DNA from: an uncultured Synergistales bacterium | GTDB taxonomy: Bacteria; Synergistota; Synergistia; Synergistales; Aminobacteriaceae | DNA length: 8,098 nt | Direction: 5' to 3' | Assembly (NCBI GenBank): GCA_937957815.1 | Contig: CALFXN010000127.1 | Span: 1-8,098 of the forward strand | Position numbers and translations under genes: made by a program | The notes under the pieces: model-generated | The model's input: only the letters and a program-made list of their open reading frames with translations | Database searches by the model: none | What the model was told of the DNA's origin: nothing | Shown here: in pieces, positions 1 to 5,959 of the stretch | Numbering within the stretch: position 1 is the first letter of the stretch | Layout of the letters: each line of letters opens with the position of its first letter

Positions 1-52
1 CATACGCGATAAGGCCACGTGACTGGAGTTCAGACGTGTGCTCTTCCGATCT
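1..52 (+). other. Residual Illumina P7/Read-2 index adapter (not genomic)
   Basis: Positions 19-52 match, without a mismatch that I can see, the 34-base TruSeq Read-2 adapter that ends in GCTCTTCCGATCT. Positions 1-10 resemble the P7 stretch CATACGAGAT with one mismatch at base 7. Positions 11-18 would then be the sample index. True genomic sequence probably starts at base 53. The match is from memory of the adapter sequence and was not run as a search. Confidence 0.95.
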
Positions 53-176
53 ACCTCCGATGGTTCGAATTGTGCGGTAGAGTAGCACGCTGTCGGGACG
101 CTGTCAAGCGGATAGTTTTCGTTGTGTCGTCGGACTCGGCCCTCCCAGGATGCCGGGAGTTCGCCGTATTTTTCGT

Positions 177-201
177 TTGACGAGGCGGACGGGGGTATAC
201 T
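177..201 (+). promoter_or_regulatory. Weak candidate promoter for the CSD-DUF1294 gene
   Basis: TTGACG (177-182) and TATACT (196-201) are both good sigma-70 hexamers, but only 13 bases separate them, which is too short for a normal promoter. TATACT could instead be used with a poor -35 (TTCGTT, 172-177, 18-base spacing). The rest of 53-241 holds no gene that I can support, only a small inverted repeat (CTCCC 142-146 / GGGAG 155-159). Confidence 0.35.
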
Positions 202-241
202 ACTCCTATCCACACTCTTGCCGAAAGGGGGCGCAGACGCC

Positions 242-793
242 ATGAAGGGCGTTATCGTGAAGTACGATTCCGGGGAGGGGTACGGCTTTATCGCTGCGAA
301 GGGGCTTGAAGGGGACGTCTTCTTCCACGGGACGAAGGTCACGGGGAACATGAACCCCGCCGTCGGCGTGCGCGTCGAATTCGCGTACGAAAAGACCGAG
401 AAGGGGCTCGCCGCGACGTCGGTCACGACGCTCGGGATGCAGCTCTCGCCCTACAGGATCTTCGGCGCGACGGCGGCTCTCCTGATCGTCACGGCCGCGT
501 CGTACCTCATCTTCCGCTTCCGGTGGCATCCGGTCCGTGCGTATCTTCTCTCGATCAACGTCGTGACGTTCGGGATGTACGGCTACGACAAGGTCATCTC
601 GAAAACCGACCTGATCCGCGTGCCGGAGTGGATTCTGCACGGTCTCGACTTCCTCGGAGGTTCTCCGGCCGGCCTCCTGGCGCAGCGGCTCTTCCGTCAC
701 AAGGTCTCGAAGAAAACGTTCCAATACATTTCGTGGGGTGTCGTCGTCATTCAGGCTGCGATCCTCGCGTACCTGTGGTGGGCGCGGAGATAG
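242..793 (+). CDS. Cold-shock domain / DUF1294 membrane fusion protein
   Basis: A 183-residue protein. Residues 1-65 form a cold-shock (OB-fold) domain with an RNP1-like GYGFI (13-17) and an RNP2-like DVFFH (25-29), so it probably binds RNA or single-stranded DNA. Residues about 73-92 form a membrane helix, followed by a DUF1294 domain: a hydrophobic stretch with YDK at 115-117, a Gly-rich GGSPAG turn, HK at 153-154 with K and F downstream, and a final membrane helix. This fusion architecture is known in bacteria, but its function is not established. ATG 242 is chosen because the cold-shock fold begins exactly there and AAAGGGG (224-230) lies 11 bases upstream. The frame stays open to 122, but that extension has no cold-shock similarity. 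Product assignment is strong; role is unknown, and RNA binding near the membrane is an inference. Confidence 0.88.
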   Translation: MKGVIVKYDSGEGYGFIAAKGLEGDVFFHGTKVTGNMNPAVGVRVEFAYEKTEKGLAATSVTTLGMQLSPYRIFGATAALLIVTAASYLIFRFRWHPVRAYLLSINVVTFGMYGYDKVISKTDLIRVPEWILHGLDFLGGSPAGLLAQRLFRHKVSKKTFQYISWGVVVIQAAILAYLWWARR

Positions 794-830
794 ATCGCCC
801 TGTCCGACCGTTTTGCGCGATCTCGCGCAG

Positions 831-849
831 GAATCCTTCGCCGGATTTT
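831..849 (+). terminator. Weak candidate terminator after the CSD-DUF1294 gene
   Basis: GAATCC (831-836) can pair with GGATTT (843-848) around a 6-base loop, running into TTTT (846-849). It is preceded by a separate hairpin, TGCGCG (814-819) / CGCGCA (824-829). The stem is short and the T-run only four bases, so termination would be weak. Confidence 0.3.
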
Positions 850-875
850 GTACACCCCGTAGAAGTACGCATACT
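848..875 (+). promoter_or_regulatory. Candidate promoter for the Spy/CpxP-like gene
   Basis: TTGTAC (848-853) and CATACT (870-875) are separated by 16 bases. The -10 matches consensus at four of six positions, the -35 at three. Start of transcription would be near 882, leaving a leader of about 78 bases. The -35 overlaps the T-run of the weak upstream hairpin. Moderate to low support. Confidence 0.35.
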
Positions 876-959
876 GTGCTGGAGTATTCTGCCGATGTCC
901 CTGCGACTTCCGGACCGTACACTTGCGCCATATCGGAAAATCCACTGGAGGTGCGAGAG

Positions 960-1475
960 ATGAAGCGAATGGTTCTTGCGGGAGCGGCGGTCGTCGTTCT
1001 GGTTGTCGCGGGTGTCGCCTTTGCGTACGGCCCCGGCATGGGGCGCGGGGTGTGCGGAGCGGCGGGCGGCGAGTGCGTCATGGCTCAGGGAGGTGCGTCC
1101 GGTTGTGGGGGACCGTGCGGGTTTCGCGGATCGCGGATGATGCGGAGCTTCGATGACGGAGACTGCCGCTTCGGGGGACGGAAGATGATGGGACGGCGTG
1201 AAGGGCGGATGGATGTCCCCGCCGAGCTCAGAACGAAGATGACCGAAATGGAAAAGACCCGTCTTCAGCTGAGACTCGCGATGATGGAGAATCCCGTCGA
1301 TCAGGCGAAGGCGCGGGATCTGTTCGCGAAGATCCAGTCTCTCCGCTCCGAGATGGCCGCGTGGCGCTTCGAGCGGATGCTCGCGGAACAGGTGAAGGAA
1401 AACGCCGCGGCGAACGTTCAGGTTCCCGCGCAGGGTACGCAGGCGGTCGCGCCGTCTTCTGTCCCGTCGAAGTAG
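960..1475 (+). CDS. Exported Spy/CpxP-like (periplasmic metal/stress) small helical protein
   Basis: A 171-residue precursor. Residues 1-22 are a classical signal peptide (basic MKR, a Val/Ala-rich core, AFA before a likely cut at 22/23). Residues 23-84 are Gly-, Met-, Arg- and Cys-rich, with five Cys (32, 39, 49, 53, 69). Residues about 87-145 are a charged amphipathic helical region (AELRTKMTEMEKTRLQLR, then DQAKARDLFAKIQSLRSEM) that resembles the periplasmic Spy/CpxP/heavy-metal-sensor group, whose members are chaperones or metal-linked stress sensors. The tail (150-171) is Ala/Pro/Val-rich and probably disordered. GGAGGT (947-952) sits 7 bases before ATG 960 and fixes the start; the longer frame back to 738 would bury the signal peptide. 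The gene stands alone between its own candidate promoter and a strong terminator. Family placement rests on composition and helix pattern only; Met/Cys residues suggest soft-metal binding, which is inference. Confidence 0.75.
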   Translation: MKRMVLAGAAVVVLVVAGVAFAYGPGMGRGVCGAAGGECVMAQGGASGCGGPCGFRGSRMMRSFDDGDCRFGGRKMMGRREGRMDVPAELRTKMTEMEKTRLQLRLAMMENPVDQAKARDLFAKIQSLRSEMAAWRFERMLAEQVKENAAANVQVPAQGTQAVAPSSVPSK

Positions 1476-1524
1476 GGGCGCGTCGTTTCGGGCCGGTAGC
1501 GGGTTTCCTGCGCTGCTGGAATCG

Positions 1525-1565
1525 GACGGCCCTTCCGGGAGACCGGAAGGGCCGTCGTTTTTTTT
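1525..1565 (+). terminator. Strong rho-independent terminator
   Basis: A perfect 14-bp stem (1525-1538 with 1543-1556) closes on the GNRA-type tetraloop GAGA (1539-1542). After one G it is followed by eight T (1558-1565). It lies 49 bases after the stop of the Spy/CpxP-like gene. This is the clearest terminator in the window. The stretch from here to the next promoter (1566-1650) shows no gene. Confidence 0.95.
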
Positions 1566-1650
1566 AGAAAAGAACCCTCAGAAGAAGCATGAACGCGAAG
1601 AAGGCCTTTTTTCGCACTCAATGCACTCCATGAGGCGCAGATTACCCCCC

Positions 1651-1679
1651 TTGCCGATTGTGATCGGGGCGAGTACAAT
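1651..1679 (+). promoter_or_regulatory. Sigma-70-type promoter for the corA leader
   Basis: TTGCCG (1651-1656) and TACAAT (1674-1679) are spaced by the ideal 17 bases. Each box matches consensus at four or five of six positions. Transcription would start near 1686, giving a leader of about 315 bases before corA. It lies downstream of the strong terminator, so corA is probably its own transcription unit. Confidence 0.7.
1654..1667. promoter_or_regulatory. Inverted repeat in the corA promoter spacer (possible operator)
   Basis: CCGAT (1654-1658) and ATCGG (1663-1667) form an inverted repeat around TGTG. It overlaps the 3' half of the -35 box and lies inside the spacer, where a repressor would block RNA polymerase. 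A five-base arm is short and could be chance; no regulator is encoded nearby. Confidence 0.3.
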
Positions 1680-1721
1680 CACTATGGGTCGGTGTCACAC
1701 AGGACGGGAAGGAGATGTGGA

Positions 1722-1793
1722 ATGGAAAGCGACAGTAGCCAAAAAGTTCCGTTGTGCGGTTTTCATTGTTTCGCTTTTGTAGTACCCGAATAA
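1722..1793 (+). CDS. Putative 23-residue leader peptide upstream of corA
   Basis: An ORF of 23 codons plus TAA (1791-1793). AAGGAG (1709-1714) lies exactly 7 bases before ATG 1722, one of the best ribosome binding sites in the window, which argues for real translation. The peptide starts MESDSSQKVP and ends AFVVPE. The middle is hydrophobic with two Cys (residues 12 and 16), and no signal peptide is evident. It starts about 36 bases after the predicted transcription start, and its stop codon falls three bases before a structured RNA segment, the geometry of a regulatory leader peptide. The acidic MESD start recalls the acidic, Pro-rich start of MgtL (MEPDPT) in enterobacterial mgtA leaders, where low Mg2+ makes ribosomes leave early; homology is not claimed. 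It could also be a chance ORF. An ATG at 1715 abuts the Shine-Dalgarno sequence and is unlikely to be used. Confidence 0.5.
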   Translation: MESDSSQKVPLCGFHCFAFVVPE

Positions 1794-1795
1794 TC

Positions 1796-1855
1796 TCCGG
1801 CGCCCCCTCATGGTTCCGACCATGTCCGGCGCCTGCCGGGCATGAGGAGAGGCGC
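1796..1855 (+). promoter_or_regulatory. Mutually exclusive stem-loops in the corA mRNA leader
   Basis: Two folds compete. Fold A pairs GGCGCC (1799-1804) with GGCGCC (1828-1833) and, inside it, CATGGT (1809-1814) with ACCATG (1819-1824) around a TCCG loop. Fold B pairs GCGCC (1800-1804) with GGCGC (1851-1855) and CCTCATG (1806-1812) with CATGAGG (1841-1847), enclosing a third hairpin CCGGC (1826-1830) / GCCGG (1835-1839). The folds share strands, so only one can form. TCCGGCGCC occurs twice as a direct repeat (1796-1804, 1825-1833). There is no T-run after fold B, so it is not an intrinsic terminator. A ribosome waiting at the leader-peptide stop would cover the 5' strands of both folds. Confidence 0.5.
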
Positions 1856-1894
1856 GAAATTCCCATAGATCGCAGAGGATTCCTCTTTTCAGGC

Positions 1895-1996
1895 CCACCC
1901 TTCGTTCTCCCGTGCGGAAACGCGCACGGGTGCGTTGCGTTCTGCCGCCCGGACGACGAGCGACGAACGCGCGCGATCTTTGGGTACAAGGGGTGG
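1895..1996 (+). promoter_or_regulatory. Possible ribosome-binding-site sequestering helix of corA
   Basis: CCACCCTT (1895-1902) can pair with AGGGGTGG (1989-1996), the Shine-Dalgarno region of corA, as eight continuous pairs with one G-U. The enclosed RNA holds a strong hairpin, CCCGTGCG (1909-1916) / CGCACGGG (1923-1930), and a weaker one, GCGTTC (1937-1942) / GAACGC (1965-1970), making a three-way-junction-like layout. GGGTG (1928-1932) can alternatively pair with CACCC (1896-1900), freeing the ribosome binding site but breaking the strong hairpin. Drawn by eye, no energy calculation. Confidence 0.4.
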
Positions 1997-2001
1997 TATC
2001 G

Positions 2002-2952
2002 ATGCTGTCAATCGTCAAGAGCTTTTCGGAAAAGGAATCGCAGCCGCTCGCGCCGGAAGGCGCAATCGGCGGGTCCTGGATCAATGCCGTCGCTCCGTCT
2101 CGCGAGGAACTGGAGACGATCTCGAAGATTACCGGAGTCCAGAGGGATCTTCTCGTCGCGGCCCTCGACGTCGAGGAAACGTCGCGCATCGAGGTCGAGG
2201 ACAACGCGATCCTCGTCGTCATCAATACGCCGAAGGCATGCGGCAATTTCAACTATGACGCGATTCCGCTCGGTGTGGTCATCACGGCCGACTATATCGT
2301 GACGGTCTGCCTCGAAGAGAACGACATCCTTCCGAGAAAACCCGGGAATATCAATGGCTTCTGCTCCTACAAGCGGACCCGTTTTCTCTTCCAGATCCTC
2401 TTCAAGACCGCGACGCTCTTTCTCAAGCACCTGACGCAGATCAGCCGTCAGTCTGACCAGATCGAGCGGAACCTCCGCATGTCGATGAAGAACGAGGAGC
2501 TTTTCCAGCTTCTGGACCTCGAAAAGGGACTCACTTACTTTACGGCCGCCCTCCGGGCGAATCGCGCAGTCGTCGACAAGCTCATCCGCCTTTGCTCGAA
2601 TTCCCAGATGCACGAACTCATCAGGGTTCGCGAGGAGGACGAGGATCTCCTCGAGGACGTCAAGATCGAATACGACCAGGCCTTCGAAATGGTCCAGATG
2701 TACAGCAACATCCTGAGTGGCATGATGGACGCGTTCGCGTCGATCATCTCCAACAACCTGAACATCGTCATGAAATTCCTCGCCTCGATGACGATCCTTC
2801 TGGCGATTCCGACGGCCGTGAGCAGCTTTTTCGGAATGAATGTCCCGGTTCCGTTCACAGGACATCCGATGGGATTCACATTCGTTACCGGACTCTCCCT
2901 CGTCCTCGCGTGCGGGGCCGCGTACTTCCTCTGGAGGAAACGGATGCTTTGA
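2002..2952 (+). CDS. corA: CorA-family divalent-cation (Mg2+/Co2+) channel
   Basis: A 316-residue inner-membrane channel subunit. CorA proteins form pentamers that let Mg2+ (and Co2+ or Ni2+) into the cell. Residues about 1-250 are the cytoplasmic alpha/beta domain and long stalk helix, with runs of acidic residues such as REEDEDLLED. TM1 spans about 257-277, followed directly by the signature GMN (278-280), a short external loop (VPVPFTGHPMG), TM2 (about 292-311) and a basic C-terminus (RKRML). The external loop lacks the MPEL motif of Thermotoga and enterobacterial CorA. ATG 2002 is chosen because AAGGGG (1988-1993) lies 8 bases upstream; an open frame back to 1912 has no CorA-like sequence. 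Length and topology are normal for the family. It sits alone between its own promoter and terminator, behind a long leader suggesting post-transcriptional control. Ion preference cannot be read from the sequence. Confidence 0.93.
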   Translation: MLSIVKSFSEKESQPLAPEGAIGGSWINAVAPSREELETISKITGVQRDLLVAALDVEETSRIEVEDNAILVVINTPKACGNFNYDAIPLGVVITADYIVTVCLEENDILPRKPGNINGFCSYKRTRFLFQILFKTATLFLKHLTQISRQSDQIERNLRMSMKNEELFQLLDLEKGLTYFTAALRANRAVVDKLIRLCSNSQMHELIRVREEDEDLLEDVKIEYDQAFEMVQMYSNILSGMMDAFASIISNNLNIVMKFLASMTILLAIPTAVSSFFGMNVPVPFTGHPMGFTFVTGLSLVLACGAAYFLWRKRML

Positions 2953-2990
2953 GTCCCGGCGCCGTTTCCATACCGCAATTGTCATAACGG

Positions 2991-3020
2991 GTCCCGGGAG
3001 ATCTTTTCCGGGACTTTTTT
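2991..3020 (+). terminator. Rho-independent terminator of corA
   Basis: GTCCCGG (2991-2997) pairs with CCGGGAC (3008-3014). The stem can extend by three weaker pairs to a loop of ATCT (3001-3004). Six T follow directly (3015-3020), with another T-run after CA. It lies 38 bases after the corA stop. Confidence 0.88.
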
Positions 3021-3032
3021 CATTTTTTCCTC

Positions 3033-3064
3033 TTGACACTCCGCGAATTGCATACGACTATTCT
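3033..3064 (+). promoter_or_regulatory. Promoter of the 919-residue secreted protein
   Basis: TTGACA (3033-3038) is a perfect -35 consensus placed just after the corA terminator. The -10 is less clear: GACTAT (3056-3061) at the ideal 17-base spacing matches three of six, while TATTCT (3059-3064) matches four but at 20 bases. The leader would be about 60 bases. Confidence 0.6.
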
Positions 3065-3131
3065 CAATATAGGAAAAAGAGTACAGAAGAATTTTCCGTG
3101 TGCCTTGGCCCTCAGGAGGGATCGATCGGAT

Positions 3132-5891
3132 ATGAAAATCTTGCATGGCCCGCGACGATATGTTTCTATCCTTTCGTTCCTTTTCGCGCTTCTGTCGGGG
3201 GAGGCGGCGAATGCCCTCGGCGGCGGAGAAGACGCCGTTCTTGCCCCTTACGGCGTTTCGGGCGCGTTCGACATGTTTACGATCAGCGGGGATATGTCCG
3301 CTCTGTCTCCCTTCCCTCTCATTCTGAATTCCTGGAACAAGGGGATTCTGTCCGCGGATGTTCCCGGTTTTTCCTTCGTTCTGAGCCGGGACGACGCATC
3401 GGTTGCCAGCTTCGATTTTCTCGTGAAGGCCGGGCTCGTCACGATTCGTTCCGATTGGAACGTCCTCGATTCATGGGGGCCGTGGACTGAGGGAGGATAC
3501 ATCTCGCACGATGCGACCGACCCACCGCTCTCATGGTTCGGCGCGTTGCTGCGGACGACCCGAAACGCTCCGGGACTCGAAAACGCCGTCGAGATTCCGC
3601 TCCGCGTGTTCGTCTCCGCTGACGCGCAGCAGACGATCGGGACCCTGAACCTTCTCGATCTCTTCGGAGGGGGTGCCGGCGCCTGTTCGACGGCGTGTTG
3701 CGGACTGCGCTTTTCGCTGAACGACTGTGCGGCGCGCAACTACGCGGATGTCGTCGGGCAGAGCCTCCGCGTATGGTTCGACGTGCCGGATCGCGCGGGA
3801 GTATACTGCTGCCAGGATCTTCGTTTCGCCTATGTCCCGGACCAATGGACGCCGGCATTCATGGGCTTCCCGCTGACTGTCGCGCGCCTGAACGACGCGG
3901 CGGATATCGTCCGGGTCAGGGTTGCGCCGAATTCACACATCTTCTGGCTGACGCAGTTGCTTGACAGCATGGTGGATCCCGAATCGCCATGCGACCTCCC
4001 CGATTTTTCCGATGTCGTCGTCAGACCGTGGAAGAAGGATTACAACTCCTGTCCGCAATACACGGGAACCTCATCCGACCAGATGGGACTTCTTCTGGAC
4101 CGCTATCTGTGGCGGACGAGTCTGTTCGGATCGCTCACGTCCCTCGATCTGTTCGCGTCCTGGGATCTGACCGAGATCGCCGACATCCGGTTCGGCGAGG
4201 CGCTCGATCTGGGCGTCTGGTACGGAGGATTCGAGCTTCTCGGTCCCGACTCGTGCGATTGCGGGGCGAATCCGTGCGGCATGCCGGAGACGTATTTCGT
4301 TCCGAGGGTCCTGGTCCAGAACCTCGGCGTACGAAAGCTCGACGTTTCCGGCTGCTGCGGCGATCTCACGGCGCACGGAATCTGCGGGACGGATTGCGGG
4401 CTCTGCGATACGCTGCCATATCTGTTCGTCGACGCGGTCGACCGTCCGGAAATTCCGGATATCGGGGGACGGGGAATCTACGGATCGACGCCTCTTCTTT
4501 TTCTCGGGCTGCCTATGGGATCGTATACGATCGACGCCGCCTACCGATACGGCGACTTCTGGCGCTGGAACGGAAAAGGCGTGGGCGATCCCGAAGCGGG
4601 CGACATCATTACACTGAATTGCGGGAGCGCCGTCTACCCCGCGTTCACGAAGACGATCCAGCCGATGGCGAACAGCGATTTCGTCTTCGCCGCGCAGGAC
4701 GGGACGACCGTCCGGGGGCGGTGGAACACGAACTACTTCGCGTTCCCGCTGCGTCTCGTCTCGAACGACTGTTCCCCCGACTGTTCGGTCCTCTTCGTCC
4801 ACGCCCCGTGCGACTGCGAGGCTCCCGCGATCGTCGCGGGGCTGAGGGCCGTTCTCCCGGATCTGAGCGGCGATATCTCCGTCATCTCGGACGATCTCGA
4901 CGTCGGACGCGCGGAATTCATCCGGAACCCCGATCCATCGGACTTCCCCGGCATCGCGGCGCTCCGCGCGGCGGAGGGAGACGCGCTCGTCTGGTACGAC
5001 GCGTTCTCCGTCGAGGGAGTCGACCCGGCCGGAGGGCGCGGCATCCTTCCAGTGCAGCTCCGTTTCACGATCCCAGCGGGGAAGCTCGCCGGATACGATT
5101 TCTCGGGGGACTGGCGGAAACTCTTCTGGAGTGCCTTCACGCTCAGGAGCCGCCCGATCTCAGGAAACGCCTCCGATATCACCAGCGATCTTGGGGGGCG
5201 CGCGAAGCCGCTTCTCGACCGCCAGAGTTTCGTCGCGGCCGACGCGGACGAGATCCGGAGCGGCGGACGCATCCCCGTGGACCATCTCACGGTGTGGATG
5301 ACGGTGTTCGTCGTCGACGGCCCGTCTCCCGGCGGAAGGACTTTCAAAAACGCCACCCTGAGCACCGGGAACGATGTTCTCTTCGTGTTCGACGGAAAAG
5401 CCGACAGCAGGATCGAGAACATCCTGTACATCGCGAGGGTCGAACCGATTCCGACGCCGAGCGTCGCGCCGACGCCGTGGACGCTGGCCATAGAGAGGTG
5501 TCCGACGGACGCGGTCGTCGTCGGGAGATCTTTTGCCCTCACCGCCGTTCGTCGCCCCGTTGCCGGAGATGTTTTGTGGGGCGGCGAAACTTTCTCGCCG
5601 CCGGTGGGGAACCGGGTTCTGCGCGACGTCGTGACGCTGAGCGGCGTAACGGGACGCTATGTGCGCGTCACGGCCGTTTCGGACGGACGCGCCATCGTGA
5701 CGGCCCGGGCGGGAGGGCTCGTCGCCCGATGCGATATTATCGTCGCGGAGCCGTCGCCATCGCCGACGAAAGGACCGAGCGCAACGCCGACGACCTCTCC
5801 CGCGAGCGGCGGAGGTGGATGTTCCGCCGGCACGGGCGCGTTTTTTGCGTTTCTGTTCGTTCTTCCCACCGCGGCGCTTCGAAAACGGTAG
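3132..5891 (+). CDS. Large Cys-rich secreted protein with Ig-like domain and Synergist-CTERM tail
   Basis: A 919-residue protein of unknown function. Residues 1-28 are a signal peptide (basic n-region, LSFLFALL core, AANA at the likely cut). Residues about 29-775 match no family I recognise; they are rich in aromatic, Asp and Gly residues and look beta-rich. Cys are clustered: a CxxxCC group, C375/C377/C382 (CDCGANPC), CC at 408-409 followed by three more, and a CDC group, 24 in total. A Pro-rich linker (EPIPTPSVAPTP) leads to a domain at about 785-873 that resembles a bacterial Ig-like (Big_2-type) fold, then a Ser/Thr/Pro linker. Residues 892-919 form a Synergist-CTERM signal: Gly run, Cys 897, hydrophobic segment, RKR end. 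AGGAGG (3114-3119) lies 12 bases before ATG 3132, slightly long; a TTG at 3033 is open in frame but is the -35 box and would bury the signal peptide. Probably surface-anchored; ligand or substrate unknown. Confidence 0.85.
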   Translation: MKILHGPRRYVSILSFLFALLSGEAANALGGGEDAVLAPYGVSGAFDMFTISGDMSALSPFPLILNSWNKGILSADVPGFSFVLSRDDASVASFDFLVKAGLVTIRSDWNVLDSWGPWTEGGYISHDATDPPLSWFGALLRTTRNAPGLENAVEIPLRVFVSADAQQTIGTLNLLDLFGGGAGACSTACCGLRFSLNDCAARNYADVVGQSLRVWFDVPDRAGVYCCQDLRFAYVPDQWTPAFMGFPLTVARLNDAADIVRVRVAPNSHIFWLTQLLDSMVDPESPCDLPDFSDVVVRPWKKDYNSCPQYTGTSSDQMGLLLDRYLWRTSLFGSLTSLDLFASWDLTEIADIRFGEALDLGVWYGGFELLGPDSCDCGANPCGMPETYFVPRVLVQNLGVRKLDVSGCCGDLTAHGICGTDCGLCDTLPYLFVDAVDRPEIPDIGGRGIYGSTPLLFLGLPMGSYTIDAAYRYGDFWRWNGKGVGDPEAGDIITLNCGSAVYPAFTKTIQPMANSDFVFAAQDGTTVRGRWNTNYFAFPLRLVSNDCSPDCSVLFVHAPCDCEAPAIVAGLRAVLPDLSGDISVISDDLDVGRAEFIRNPDPSDFPGIAALRAAEGDALVWYDAFSVEGVDPAGGRGILPVQLRFTIPAGKLAGYDFSGDWRKLFWSAFTLRSRPISGNASDITSDLGGRAKPLLDRQSFVAADADEIRSGGRIPVDHLTVWMTVFVVDGPSPGGRTFKNATLSTGNDVLFVFDGKADSRIENILYIARVEPIPTPSVAPTPWTLAIERCPTDAVVVGRSFALTAVRRPVAGDVLWGGETFSPPVGNRVLRDVVTLSGVTGRYVRVTAVSDGRAIVTARAGGLVARCDIIVAEPSPSPTKGPSATPTTSPASGGGGCSAGTGAFFAFLFVLPTAALRKR

Positions 5892-5922
5892 TCCCTTCTC
5901 CCCCCGTTTCGCGTTTGTGGGG

Positions 5923-5928
5923 TACAAT
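5923..5928 (+). promoter_or_regulatory. Isolated -10 box before the coiled-coil gene (low support)
   Basis: TACAAT is identical to the -10 box of the corA promoter, but I see no acceptable -35 at 16-18 bases upstream, where the sequence is a C-run. No terminator is visible between 5892 and 5959, so read-through from the 919-residue gene is an equally good explanation for expression. Confidence 0.22.
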
Positions 5929-5959
5929 AACACAATCTGCATGTCGGGGAGGGACGGGC

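Noticed and set aside
66..78. GGTTCGAAT-like stretch resembling a tRNA T-loop
   Set aside because: The flanking bases do not form a T-stem or acceptor stem, and no anticodon arm is present upstream, where the adapter lies.
1586..1635. Fourteen-codon ORF from the ATG at about 1590 and the AAGGCCTTTTTT stretch as a terminator
   Set aside because: The ORF has only a poor purine-rich site and no conserved context, and the stretch lacks a proper stem.
1874..1889. Mini-terminator AGAGG-ATT-CCTCT followed by TTTT in the corA leader
   Set aside because: The five-pair stem with a three-base loop and only four T (one of them in the stem) is too weak to call a terminator; kept only as part of the structured leader.
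1686..2001. M-box (Mg2+) or yybP-ykoY (Mn2+) riboswitch upstream of corA
   Set aside because: I could not find the conserved cores of either class by eye. A cmscan search would be decisive.
3033..3131. TTG start giving a 952-residue version of the Cys-rich protein
   Set aside because: The TTG is part of a perfect -35 box, has no ribosome binding site, and would place 33 residues in front of a good signal peptide.
3989..5959. Long + strand frame upstream of, and in frame with, the coiled-coil gene
   Set aside because: Its translation is an Arg-rich shadow of the 919-residue protein. Only the part from ATG 5960, with a ribosome binding site, looks like protein.
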